From Bacteroidota bacterium (GTDB lineage: Bacteria; Bacteroidota; Bacteroidia; Bacteroidales; JAAUTT01), in contig JAJYAG010000033.1 in NCBI GenBank assembly GCA_021779665.1, positions 1-46,013 of the forward strand: a stretch of DNA of 46,013 bases, in the 5' to 3' direction. Under the pieces are notes generated by a model, which saw only the letters and a program-made list of their open reading frames with translations, searched no databases and had not been told where the DNA came from. Made by a program: the position numbers and the translations under genes. Below, piece after piece: positions 17,538 through 23,894 of the stretch. The number at the start of each line of letters is the position of its first letter. Position 1 is the first letter of the stretch.

Positions 17538-17723
17538 CCGAATGAAAGTTGCTCCTCCCGGAATGATAATTTCCTGAACCGGAATGAAGGTTGACCCTCC
17601 CTAAATGGATTTCCCGGCGACCTGACAGGGTTTTTGACCGGCCTAAGTGACTTTCACGCCAACCTAAGTGACTTTCTCCCGGCCTAAGTGACTTTTACCC
17701 GACCTAAATGCGGCTTTCGTGCA
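17538..17723. repeat. Array of nine 21-bp degenerate tandem repeats
   Basis: Units begin at 17538, 17559, 17580, 17601, 17622, 17643, 17664, 17684 and 17704, a step of 21 bases (20 for the last two). Each starts C-[TG]-[AG]-A-[AG]-T-G-A, and continues T-rich then C-rich; the three around 17643-17703 are nearly identical (CTAAGTGACTTT). A weaker unit may precede the array at 17517. The units are contiguous with no unique spacers, so this is not CRISPR. The array fills the middle of the divergent control region between the ABC locus and the UspA gene. Confidence 0.85.
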
Positions 17724-17789
17724 GATCAAAAGTGTGAAAAGTATAATTCTTTGATAAAGTTATGTAATAACGTTTCGGAGCAGGATGCC

Positions 17790-17797
17790 GACCTTTG
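17790..17797 (+). promoter_or_regulatory. Candidate -7 box for the uspA-pks operon
   Basis: GACCTTTG differs by one base from TAnnTTTG and lies 22 bases before the ATG at 17820. A -33 TTG is not evident. If active, it would drive the UspA gene and possibly the downstream biosynthetic genes. Confidence 0.3.
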
Positions 17798-17819
17798 CAT
17801 TTACTCAAATAACAAGCAT

Positions 17820-18350
17820 ATGGACGACAGAACAATTCGCGCCGGAGTGAGATTTGCCTCTCCAAAAATACGTACCGTATTGATAGCGCTCGACTATGAG
17901 CCCTCGGCTCAGAAAGTTGCCGAAACAGGTTATACGCTTGCCAGCGGAATTGCGGCCGAAGTGGTTCTGATGCATGTTATTGCCGATCATGTTTATTATA
18001 CCATGCCCGAATATTCCCCTGTGATGGGTTTTACTGGTTTCAGCAGCACCGATATTATGGAGCAGGTTGGTGTGGAGGAGCTTAGAATTGCATCGGCTGA
18101 TTATCTGAATATCACCAAACACCATCTGGGCGATGATTTTATAAGAACTCTCGTAGTTGAGGGAGATACTGCTGAAGGTATTTTAAAAGCGGCCAAAGAT
18201 CTTGATGCAGGTTTAATAGTCATGGGATCGCACAGCAGGCGGGGAATAGATAAAGTGCTGATGGGTAATATTGCCGAAGATGTGCTCAAAAAATCGACCA
18301 TACCGGTTCTTGTCATTCCGACAAAAGAGCTGGAGAGAGAGGATTCCTGA
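17820..18350 (+). CDS. Universal stress protein, UspA family
   Basis: A 176-residue cytoplasmic protein with one Usp fold. The first strand is KIRTVLIALDYEPSA (about 16-30), and the nucleotide-binding pattern G-x2-G-x9-G-S/T appears in changed form as MGSHSRRGIDKVLMGNIAEDV near 135-155, followed by the strand IPVLVIP. That pattern suggests an ATP-binding type, since the spacing and glycines hold. I chose the ATG at 17820; an in-frame start at 17688 would add 44 residues encoded inside the 21-bp repeat array, which is unlike Usp proteins. It is followed after two bases by a small membrane-protein gene and then by the UbiA gene, so it is probably the first gene of that transcript. Confidence 0.93.
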   Translation: MDDRTIRAGVRFASPKIRTVLIALDYEPSAQKVAETGYTLASGIAAEVVLMHVIADHVYYTMPEYSPVMGFTGFSSTDIMEQVGVEELRIASADYLNITKHHLGDDFIRTLVVEGDTAEGILKAAKDLDAGLIVMGSHSRRGIDKVLMGNIAEDVLKKSTIPVLVIPTKELEREDS

Positions 18351-18352
18351 TT

Positions 18353-18535
18353 ATGAATCTTAAAAGGATTTTCGGAGCCGTACTTACCATTCTCGGAACT
18401 GCCGGCCTCATTTACGTAGCCATAATTTACGTTAATTCTCCAGGAGGGGCGAATAACCTTAAAATATTGCTGGTGTATGGATTGCTAAGTCTTATCTTTT
18501 TTGTTTCAGGAATTTCGCTTATTCGTAATACGTAG
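18353..18535 (+). CDS. Small membrane protein with two transmembrane helices
   Basis: A 60-residue protein of unknown function. Hydrophobic helices span about residues 5-27 (FGAVLTILGTAGLIYVAIIY) and 38-57 (ILLVYGLLSLIFFVSGISLI), separated by a short polar loop with SPGGANN. The start lies two bases after the UspA stop and the stop lies 23 bases before the UbiA start, which argues for a real gene in an operon. A positive MNLKR start predicts that the N-terminus is cytoplasmic, with both ends inside. I recognise no family beyond small Bacteroidota membrane proteins of this kind. Confidence 0.75.
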   Translation: MNLKRIFGAVLTILGTAGLIYVAIIYVNSPGGANNLKILLVYGLLSLIFFVSGISLIRNT

Positions 18536-18558
18536 ATCTATAAAGAGGCAACTTTTTC

Positions 18559-19449
18559 ATGAAAATTAACCCATGGCCGGATAAAAACACTTGGATGCAT
18601 CTTCGCTTTCCTTTTTCTTTTTTTCTGTTGCCTGTTTTTATGTTTGCTCTGAGTGCCGCTCAAAATGTCCATTGGCTAAATGTCATTCTTGCTTTTATCA
18701 TTCTCCATTTGCTTGTTTTTCCATCCAGTAACGGGTATAACAGTTTTAACGACCATGATACGGGCAGTATCGGAGGACTGAAAAATCCACCTCCTGTTTC
18801 AGTAAAACTGTATTATACAACCTTGTTTATGGATGTGCTTGCGGTATCGGCGGGTTTGCTTATTTCTCCTGCTTTTTGTGTGTTGGTTTTACTTTTTGTT
18901 TTAGTATCCAGGGCTTACAGTTACCGCCCCATACGCATCAAGAGGTTTCCGGTCCTGAGCTTTATTATTGTATCTTCTTTTCAGGGCGGACTGGTTTTTC
19001 TGATGTCGACGGTAGCAATTCATGACTATATTCCGGCCCTTACTCCGGAGTTGTTCCTGGGCATGGCCATTTCAACCTTATTTATAGGCAGTATTTATCC
19101 GCTCACTCAGATCTATCAGCACCAATCCGATAAAAACGATGGTGTTATCAGCCTGAGTTATAAACTGGGATATAAAGGTACGTTTATTTTTTCGGCTATA
19201 CTTTTTCTAACTGCTTCAGCTTTGGTTTACCAGTTCTATTACAATCTTCGCACACCGCGGTTTTTTCATCTGTTTATGATGGTTACTTTTCCTGTGGTTA
19301 TCTGGTTTGTATACTGGTTTATCAAAGTGCTCCGCAGCAGTCAGCAGGCGAATTACCGCAATACAATGTTTATGAATCTTGTGACGGCCATCTGCATGAA
19401 TCTTTTTTTCCTGTTTTTAATTGTGAATCGTTATGGGAACTGGTACTGA
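18559..19449 (+). CDS. UbiA-family prenyltransferase-like membrane protein
   Basis: A 296-residue integral membrane protein with about eight or nine helices. The first aspartate-rich site is NGYNSFNDHDTGSIGG (58-73, Asp65 and Asp67), the next loop has YSYRPIRIKR (about 115-125), and the second aspartate site is QSDKNDG (Asp191, Asp194). These positions match the two Mg-diphosphate binding sites of UbiA enzymes, which join a prenyl chain to an aromatic or other acceptor. The first motif departs from the common NDxxDxxxD, reading NDxDxGSIGG, so the donor may be unusual. Its last 17 bases overlap the PKS gene start, indicating translational coupling. No prenyl-diphosphate synthase is in the window. 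Function as the prenyl-transfer step of the polyketide pathway is inference from context. Confidence 0.85.
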   Translation: MKINPWPDKNTWMHLRFPFSFFLLPVFMFALSAAQNVHWLNVILAFIILHLLVFPSSNGYNSFNDHDTGSIGGLKNPPPVSVKLYYTTLFMDVLAVSAGLLISPAFCVLVLLFVLVSRAYSYRPIRIKRFPVLSFIIVSSFQGGLVFLMSTVAIHDYIPALTPELFLGMAISTLFIGSIYPLTQIYQHQSDKNDGVISLSYKLGYKGTFIFSAILFLTASALVYQFYYNLRTPRFFHLFMMVTFPVVIWFVYWFIKVLRSSQQANYRNTMFMNLVTAICMNLFFLFLIVNRYGNWY

Positions 19450-20554
19450 AAACAGGAGCAAAATAATTGCAGTAGGAACAGCAGTGCCTGATTATGGCTC
19501 GCGGCAGGAAACTATTCTTGCATTCATGCAGCATGCCTACAACGAGCCTGTAGCGTCGCGTAAACTGAATATGCTTTTTATGCAAAGTGGCATAAGAACC
19601 CGGTATTCCGTGGTCCCCGACTTCCTGAATCATGGCAACGAAGTGCTTTTTAAAAGTGAAGAAGCAAAGCCCGATATCGGGAAGCGAACTTTTGAATTCA
19701 AGCAGCATGCCATAACTCTGGCCGTGGGCGCCATTGAGCAAGCCTGCCATAAAGTAAACCGCAGCATAAAAAAGATGGGAGTTACCCACCTGATTACTGT
19801 CACCTGTACCGGCTTGCATGCCCCCGGACTGGATGCCGGACTAATAGAGGCTCTGGATCTTCCACCCGATATTTTTCATACTTCGCTCAATTTCCTGGGC
19901 TGCAATGCTGCTTTTCCGGCCCTTAAAATTGCCGATTCCATAGTGAAGTCCGATCCCGGCGCACGCGTTCTTGTGGTGTGCGTGGAACTTTGTACGCTTC
20001 ATTTTCAGCCAAAAAATAACTCGGATAATTTACTCTCCAACACCATATTTGGCGATGGGGCAGCTGCTGTGTTGATGGTTTCGGAAAATACTCCTGAGTT
20101 TGAAAATTGCAGTGGCCTCGTTGTCCGTAATTTTTATTCGTCGCTGCTGCTCAACGGCAAGGATCTGATGGGATGGAATCTTACCCCGCTCAACTTCGAG
20201 ATGATTTTAAATGCCGGTCTGCCTCGCTTTCTTGGCGATGAGTTGAATTTGCTGAAAGAAAAGATTGCCTCAGCATTTAAGATTCGTTTCAGCGAAGTTA
20301 ACCACTGGGCAGTGCATCCCGGAGGAAAAAGGGTGCTCGATGAAGTAAAACAGCAGCTTCAGTTTGAGAATGGAGAACTGGAGCATTCGTACCATGTGCT
20401 TCAGAATTACGGTAATATGTCGTCGCCGACGGTTTTATTTGTATTGGCTGAAATATTGAACAACAGCATTAAACAGAACGACACTGTTTTATGCATGGGC
20501 TTTGGTCCGGGCATAAGTGTAGATACAGCTTTACTGCAATATGCGAAATTTTAG
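19433..20554 (+). CDS. Type III polyketide synthase
   Basis: A 373-residue homodimeric condensing enzyme of the chalcone/stilbene synthase family, which extends an acyl-CoA starter with malonyl-CoA and cyclises the product to a pyrone, resorcinol or phloroglucinol. The triad is complete: Cys157 in NFLGCNAAF, His295 in HWAVHPGGKR, Asn328 in NYGNMSSPT; the C-H-N spacing is nearly that of plant chalcone synthase. The C-terminal GFGPG loop is present (MGFGPGISVDT). Length is normal. Overlap with the UbiA gene at its start (17 bases) and with the methyltransferase gene at its end (14 bases) supports an operon. Bacterial relatives that make alkylresorcinols or alkylpyrones use long acyl starters; the starter here cannot be read from sequence. 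Confidence 0.96.
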   Translation: MGTGTENRSKIIAVGTAVPDYGSRQETILAFMQHAYNEPVASRKLNMLFMQSGIRTRYSVVPDFLNHGNEVLFKSEEAKPDIGKRTFEFKQHAITLAVGAIEQACHKVNRSIKKMGVTHLITVTCTGLHAPGLDAGLIEALDLPPDIFHTSLNFLGCNAAFPALKIADSIVKSDPGARVLVVCVELCTLHFQPKNNSDNLLSNTIFGDGAAAVLMVSENTPEFENCSGLVVRNFYSSLLLNGKDLMGWNLTPLNFEMILNAGLPRFLGDELNLLKEKIASAFKIRFSEVNHWAVHPGGKRVLDEVKQQLQFENGELEHSYHVLQNYGNMSSPTVLFVLAEILNNSIKQNDTVLCMGFGPGISVDTALLQYAKF

Positions 20555-21236
20555 CCAACGGGCCAATCTGCCCGAAATGATGGACGATCCGCAGGTTGAC
20601 AGCAAACTTTTAAAAAAGAACCTCGGGGAGCTGGATATTCTCAACCGTTATCTTGGAGGACATGCTGCATCACTTCAGGGAATTAAATTGCTGGTTGAAA
20701 AGCAAAAGCTCTATACCATTGTTGATCTGGGATGTGGTAGTGGTGATACGCTGAGATATCTTGCAAGATGGGCCCGCAGGAAAAAGGTTAAAATAAAGTT
20801 CATTGGTGTTGATACCAATGAGCATGCTATTCAATATTTAAGGGAAAAATGTATCGGGTATCCCGAAATTACAGGGGTTGTTAAGGATTATGAAACTTTT
20901 CTGAAAACATCGCCCGAAGCCGATATTTATTTGTGTTCCCTGTTCTGTCATCATCTGGATAATCATCAACTGGTGGAGTTGTTCAGAGCATTGAAAAAGG
21001 CACGGGTTGGGTTTGTGATTAACGATTTAAGACGTTCCAAACTTGCTTATTATTGTTCCTGGCTGTTTACCAGGCTCTTTAATGGCACGGTGTTGTCGAA
21101 AAACGATGGACCTGTTTCGGTTTTAAGGGCTTTTAAAAAGGAAGAGTTAGAGCATCTGTTATGGGAAGCAGGCTGTAACCATGTAAACATAAAAAAGCGG
21201 TGGCTCTTTCGTTTTTTGGTGGTGGTGTGGAGTTAA
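20541..21236 (+). CDS. SAM-dependent methyltransferase
   Basis: A 231-residue soluble class I methyltransferase. Motif I is VDLGCGSGDTLRYLARW (about 60-76), the acidic end of strand 2 is FIGVDTNEHA (about 93-102), and a motif near 130-140 reads YLCSLFCHHLDNHQLVELF, as in UbiE/ubiquinone-type enzymes. The N-terminal helix LNRYLGGHAASLQGI resembles the substrate-lid region of small-molecule O-methyltransferases. It overlaps the PKS gene by 14 bases and so probably methylates the polyketide or its hydroxylated product. The position and O- versus C-methylation cannot be read. It is followed by a 184-base gap with repeats, the only sizeable gap in the cluster. Confidence 0.88.
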   Translation: MRNFSQRANLPEMMDDPQVDSKLLKKNLGELDILNRYLGGHAASLQGIKLLVEKQKLYTIVDLGCGSGDTLRYLARWARRKKVKIKFIGVDTNEHAIQYLREKCIGYPEITGVVKDYETFLKTSPEADIYLCSLFCHHLDNHQLVELFRALKKARVGFVINDLRRSKLAYYCSWLFTRLFNGTVLSKNDGPVSVLRAFKKEELEHLLWEAGCNHVNIKKRWLFRFLVVVWS

Positions 21237-21244
21237 GGGGATAG

Positions 21245-21279
21245 TTTCAGATTTCGGGTTGTAGTTTGCAGGTTTCGGG
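21245..21279. repeat. Second heptamer array (TTTCGGG type)
   Basis: TTTCAGA-TTTCGGG-TTGTAGT-TTGCAGG-TTTCGGG read in seven-base phase, directly after the methyltransferase stop. The units are degenerate but keep the phase, and two TTTCGGG units are identical. It belongs to the same class of seven-base repeat as the CTATCGA arrays but with a different unit. Confidence 0.55.
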
Positions 21280-21291
21280 CGGGGAGCTAGA

Positions 21292-21308
21292 CTTAGCGTC
21301 TCGCTAAG
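21292..21308. terminator. Small perfect hairpin in the methyltransferase-hydroxylase gap
   Basis: CTTAGCG-TCT-CGCTAAG forms a seven-pair stem with a three-base loop. No T-run follows, so it is more likely a repeat or RNA structure than a strong terminator. It lies within the biosynthetic operon, where it might lower expression of the downstream genes. Confidence 0.4.
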
Positions 21309-21380
21309 CCTTACGATACTACCGAATATCGACTTGTATTTACATAGGCTGTAGTCTGCCGACTGGCATTTTCTGTATTT

Positions 21381-21408
21381 ACTATCGACTATGGACCATG
21401 GACTATCG
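21381..21408. repeat. Heptamer tandem repeat (ACTATCG family)
   Basis: Four units: ACTATCG, ACTATGG, ACCATGG, ACTATCG. Same unit and strand sense as 16600-16634. It ends 12 bases before the hydroxylase ATG. Confidence 0.85.
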
Positions 21409-21420
21409 ACTTATTAACAT

Positions 21421-23046
21421 ATGAAATCATATTCAGTGACTGATCCTAAATTTGATACCGATGTTTTAATCAACGGCGCCGGACCTGCCGGTTTAATGAC
21501 GGCTTGCCTGCTGGCGATGCACAAAGTTTCCTTTCGAATTATCGACAAAAAAACTGAGCGTGAAAACTATTCCGGGGCGATGATTATTCATTCCCGGACA
21601 ATGGAAGCATTTCACCAGATGGGGATTTCAAGGCGATTTTTAAAAGAAGGCGTTATTGCCCGAAGCATTAATTTTCAGTTTAACAGGAATAAACATCTGT
21701 CGATGCATGTTGCCGATTTTGGGAATAGCTGGAGTTTATTTCCTTATATGTTAATGATTGAGCAATGGAAGACAGAAAGGATTCTACGCGATTTTCTTGC
21801 GGAGTTCGGTAAGGAAGTGGAAGACAATACTATGTTATTGAGTTTTCGGCAGAAAAAAGGAATTGTTACTTCCGTACTCCGAAGCCCGTTGGGTGCCGGC
21901 GAATTATTAACCAGCCGTTACCTTATCGGAGCAGGAGGAATAAGCAGTTTGGTGAGGCGGCAGCTTCAAATTCCTTTTTACGGCCACACACATAAGGAAC
22001 TGCTTTTTGTAAGCGATTCACAGGCCGATTTACCTCACATGCCTGCTGAATTGTTTTTCTCTTTTTCAAAGGACCATACGCTTGGCTTTTTCCCTTTACC
22101 AAATAACCGGTGGCGTATCGACGGTGTAATTCCTGACCTGGAAAATGCCGGCCGGAAAATTGATTTTGAGTATATAAGTAATTATTTGAGCAACAAGAAT
22201 CTGAATTTAAACATGCATAATGCGTCCTGGTTCTCAGTTTTTCGGTCACATTCGCGCATTGCTCCGGTATTTAAGCATCATCATTGTTTTTTGGTAGGCG
22301 ATGCTGCCCATATCTCTACGCCTGTAGGTGCCCAGGGTATGAACACCGGTCTGCAGGATGCCTTTAATCTGGCCTGGAAGCTGGCTTTTTATCTGAAAGG
22401 TATGGCCCGTGCTAAAATTCTGGAGACATACCAGGAGGAACGCATGCCTGTGGCTCAAAGAATGGTAAGTGTTACCGATCAGGTTTACAGTTTGATTACT
22501 ACAAGAAAGAAATATATGGAGTTGCTCCGGTTATATGCAATGCCGGTATTTTTGAGCTTTATTTTATTTCTGGTAAACAGGTTCAAAGGGTTAAGAAAAT
22601 TTCTGTTTCTTCATATTTCGGGAGTGGGGGTTTCGTACCGAAAAAGCTCCATTTCAGCATATTTCCCTGTTTCTTTTTTAGACAGAGCTCCATTGCCCGG
22701 CGACCGGCTGCCTTGTATTCAGTACTTTACAGGAACCCAGATTTTTAATTTTCAGGAAAAGATAAGCTACACCTCTTATAATCTTTTGATTTTAGGAGTT
22801 CGGGAATTGCCTGATAAATTCAAGAGTATGGCTGAGAAATACAACGGACTGATCAAAATTATTGTAATACCTGCCGACCCTGGTGCCGAAGATGTTTACA
22901 GGCAAATGGTGATGAGACATTATGCATGCTATCTGGTCAGGCCCGATATGCATATAGCCTGGAGAAGTGATTACCTTGATATCCGCGGGCTCGAACGCTA
23001 TCTTCAACGTATTCTGATAAAGGAACATGAACTTCAGGAAGCTTGA
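21421..23046 (+). CDS. FAD-dependent aromatic hydroxylase/monooxygenase
   Basis: A 541-residue flavoprotein of the PheA/TfdB/UbiH-type class A group, which hydroxylates an aromatic ring with NAD(P)H and oxygen. The Rossmann FAD site is INGAGPAGLMTACLL (about 17-31), the second FAD motif is GDAAHISTPVGAQGMNTGLQ (about 293-312, Asp294), and the helix after it is typical (DAFNLAWKLAFYL). Residues after about 420 form a C-terminal thioredoxin-like extension as in phenol-hydroxylase relatives (PLPGDRLP). In the cluster it most probably oxidises the type III PKS product towards a hydroquinone or quinone, as SrsC does in Streptomyces; that role is inference. A preceding heptamer repeat separates it from the methyltransferase gene, but it overlaps the next gene by 20 bases. 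It requires oxygen, which is notable in this phylum. Confidence 0.9.
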   Translation: MKSYSVTDPKFDTDVLINGAGPAGLMTACLLAMHKVSFRIIDKKTERENYSGAMIIHSRTMEAFHQMGISRRFLKEGVIARSINFQFNRNKHLSMHVADFGNSWSLFPYMLMIEQWKTERILRDFLAEFGKEVEDNTMLLSFRQKKGIVTSVLRSPLGAGELLTSRYLIGAGGISSLVRRQLQIPFYGHTHKELLFVSDSQADLPHMPAELFFSFSKDHTLGFFPLPNNRWRIDGVIPDLENAGRKIDFEYISNYLSNKNLNLNMHNASWFSVFRSHSRIAPVFKHHHCFLVGDAAHISTPVGAQGMNTGLQDAFNLAWKLAFYLKGMARAKILETYQEERMPVAQRMVSVTDQVYSLITTRKKYMELLRLYAMPVFLSFILFLVNRFKGLRKFLFLHISGVGVSYRKSSISAYFPVSFLDRAPLPGDRLPCIQYFTGTQIFNFQEKISYTSYNLLILGVRELPDKFKSMAEKYNGLIKIIVIPADPGAEDVYRQMVMRHYACYLVRPDMHIAWRSDYLDIRGLERYLQRILIKEHELQEA

Positions 23047-23809
23047 ACTGGAGGATCAGCCATGGTTTCCAAAAGCAGTTAAGGATGGAATGACCGATTA
23101 CCTGAGATTCTTGTTTCATACTTTCGATTTGTACCACCCCGTAGTTCCAATGCTTTATGCAGCTTTGCAAAAATGCAATTCCATGCGGGTTGTCGATCTT
23201 TGTTCCGGCAGTGGAGGTTTTATTGAAAGAATAAACGAAACATTTCAAAAGAAAAATCAAAATTCCTCTGTAAGTTTTGTTCTTACTGATATTGTTCCCC
23301 GTATTAAAACCTGGCAATATCTGTCACAGCATACCACAAACCTTTCTTATGCAGCCGATCCGGTTGATGCAACCAATGTTCCCCTGCAGCTGAAAGGATT
23401 CCGGACCATTTTTTCAGGTATCCATCACTTCGATCCTGCCGGTGTGCAAAAAATATTGAGCAACGCTACCAAAGCAGGAGAGGGCATCGCAATTTTCGAT
23501 GGTGGCGATAAGAATGTCTGGATGGTACTGTTAATATTGGTAATTCACCCGTTAGCCGTTTTAGTGCTCACACCCTTTATAGCTCCTTTTCGCTGGTCGC
23601 GGATTTTCTTTACATATCTGGTTCCGCTTATTCCTGCAGGGGCTGTATGGGATGGTATTATTTCAATACGCAATCTTTATAACTCTGATCAGTTAATGAA
23701 TTTTGCTGCGAAGGTTGACTTTCAGAATTATATCTGGAAATGGGGTAAAGTAAGAAACAGGTTCGGCCTGGGGATTACTTTTTTGATTGGAATTCCTGAT
23801 AAAGTGTGA
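23027..23809 (+). CDS. Methyltransferase-like protein with membrane helices
   Basis: A 260-residue protein. Residues about 40-140 look like a class I SAM-binding fold: motif I VVDLCSGSGGFIERIN (about 54-69), an acidic residue after strand 2 (FVLTDIVPR), and a motif near 125-135 (TIFSGIHHFD). After about residue 165 there are two strongly hydrophobic stretches (MVLLILVIHPLAVLVLTPFI and FFTYLVPLIPAGAVWDGI), probably anchoring it to the inner membrane. This arrangement is unusual for a methyltransferase and would suit a lipid-borne substrate. It overlaps the hydroxylase gene by 20 bases and is the last gene of the cluster. Methyl transfer is likely but not proved; the residues that would hold SAM are only partly canonical. 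Confidence 0.7.
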   Translation: MNFRKLELEDQPWFPKAVKDGMTDYLRFLFHTFDLYHPVVPMLYAALQKCNSMRVVDLCSGSGGFIERINETFQKKNQNSSVSFVLTDIVPRIKTWQYLSQHTTNLSYAADPVDATNVPLQLKGFRTIFSGIHHFDPAGVQKILSNATKAGEGIAIFDGGDKNVWMVLLILVIHPLAVLVLTPFIAPFRWSRIFFTYLVPLIPAGAVWDGIISIRNLYNSDQLMNFAAKVDFQNYIWKWGKVRNRFGLGITFLIGIPDKV

Positions 23810-23894
23810 ATTCTGCAACAATTTCCTCTAGTTGTATAAACCATTAAGTCTCAAACTGTCGGATCTTTGTAGTTAGCACCAGTGTTTGAGAGTT

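Noticed and set aside
17538-17723. CRISPR array
   Set aside because: Units are contiguous at 20-21 bases and differ from each other by substitutions; there are no constant repeats separated by unique spacers, and no cas gene.
17688-17819. A longer UspA protein starting at 17688
   Set aside because: The extra 44 codons are encoded by the 21-base repeat array and match no Usp N-terminus; the ATG at 17820 gives the normal length.
18559-23809. Flexirubin or aryl polyene cluster
   Set aside because: Those need several type II ketosynthases, an acyl carrier protein and ammonia-lyase or acyl-AMP ligase genes; none is present here.
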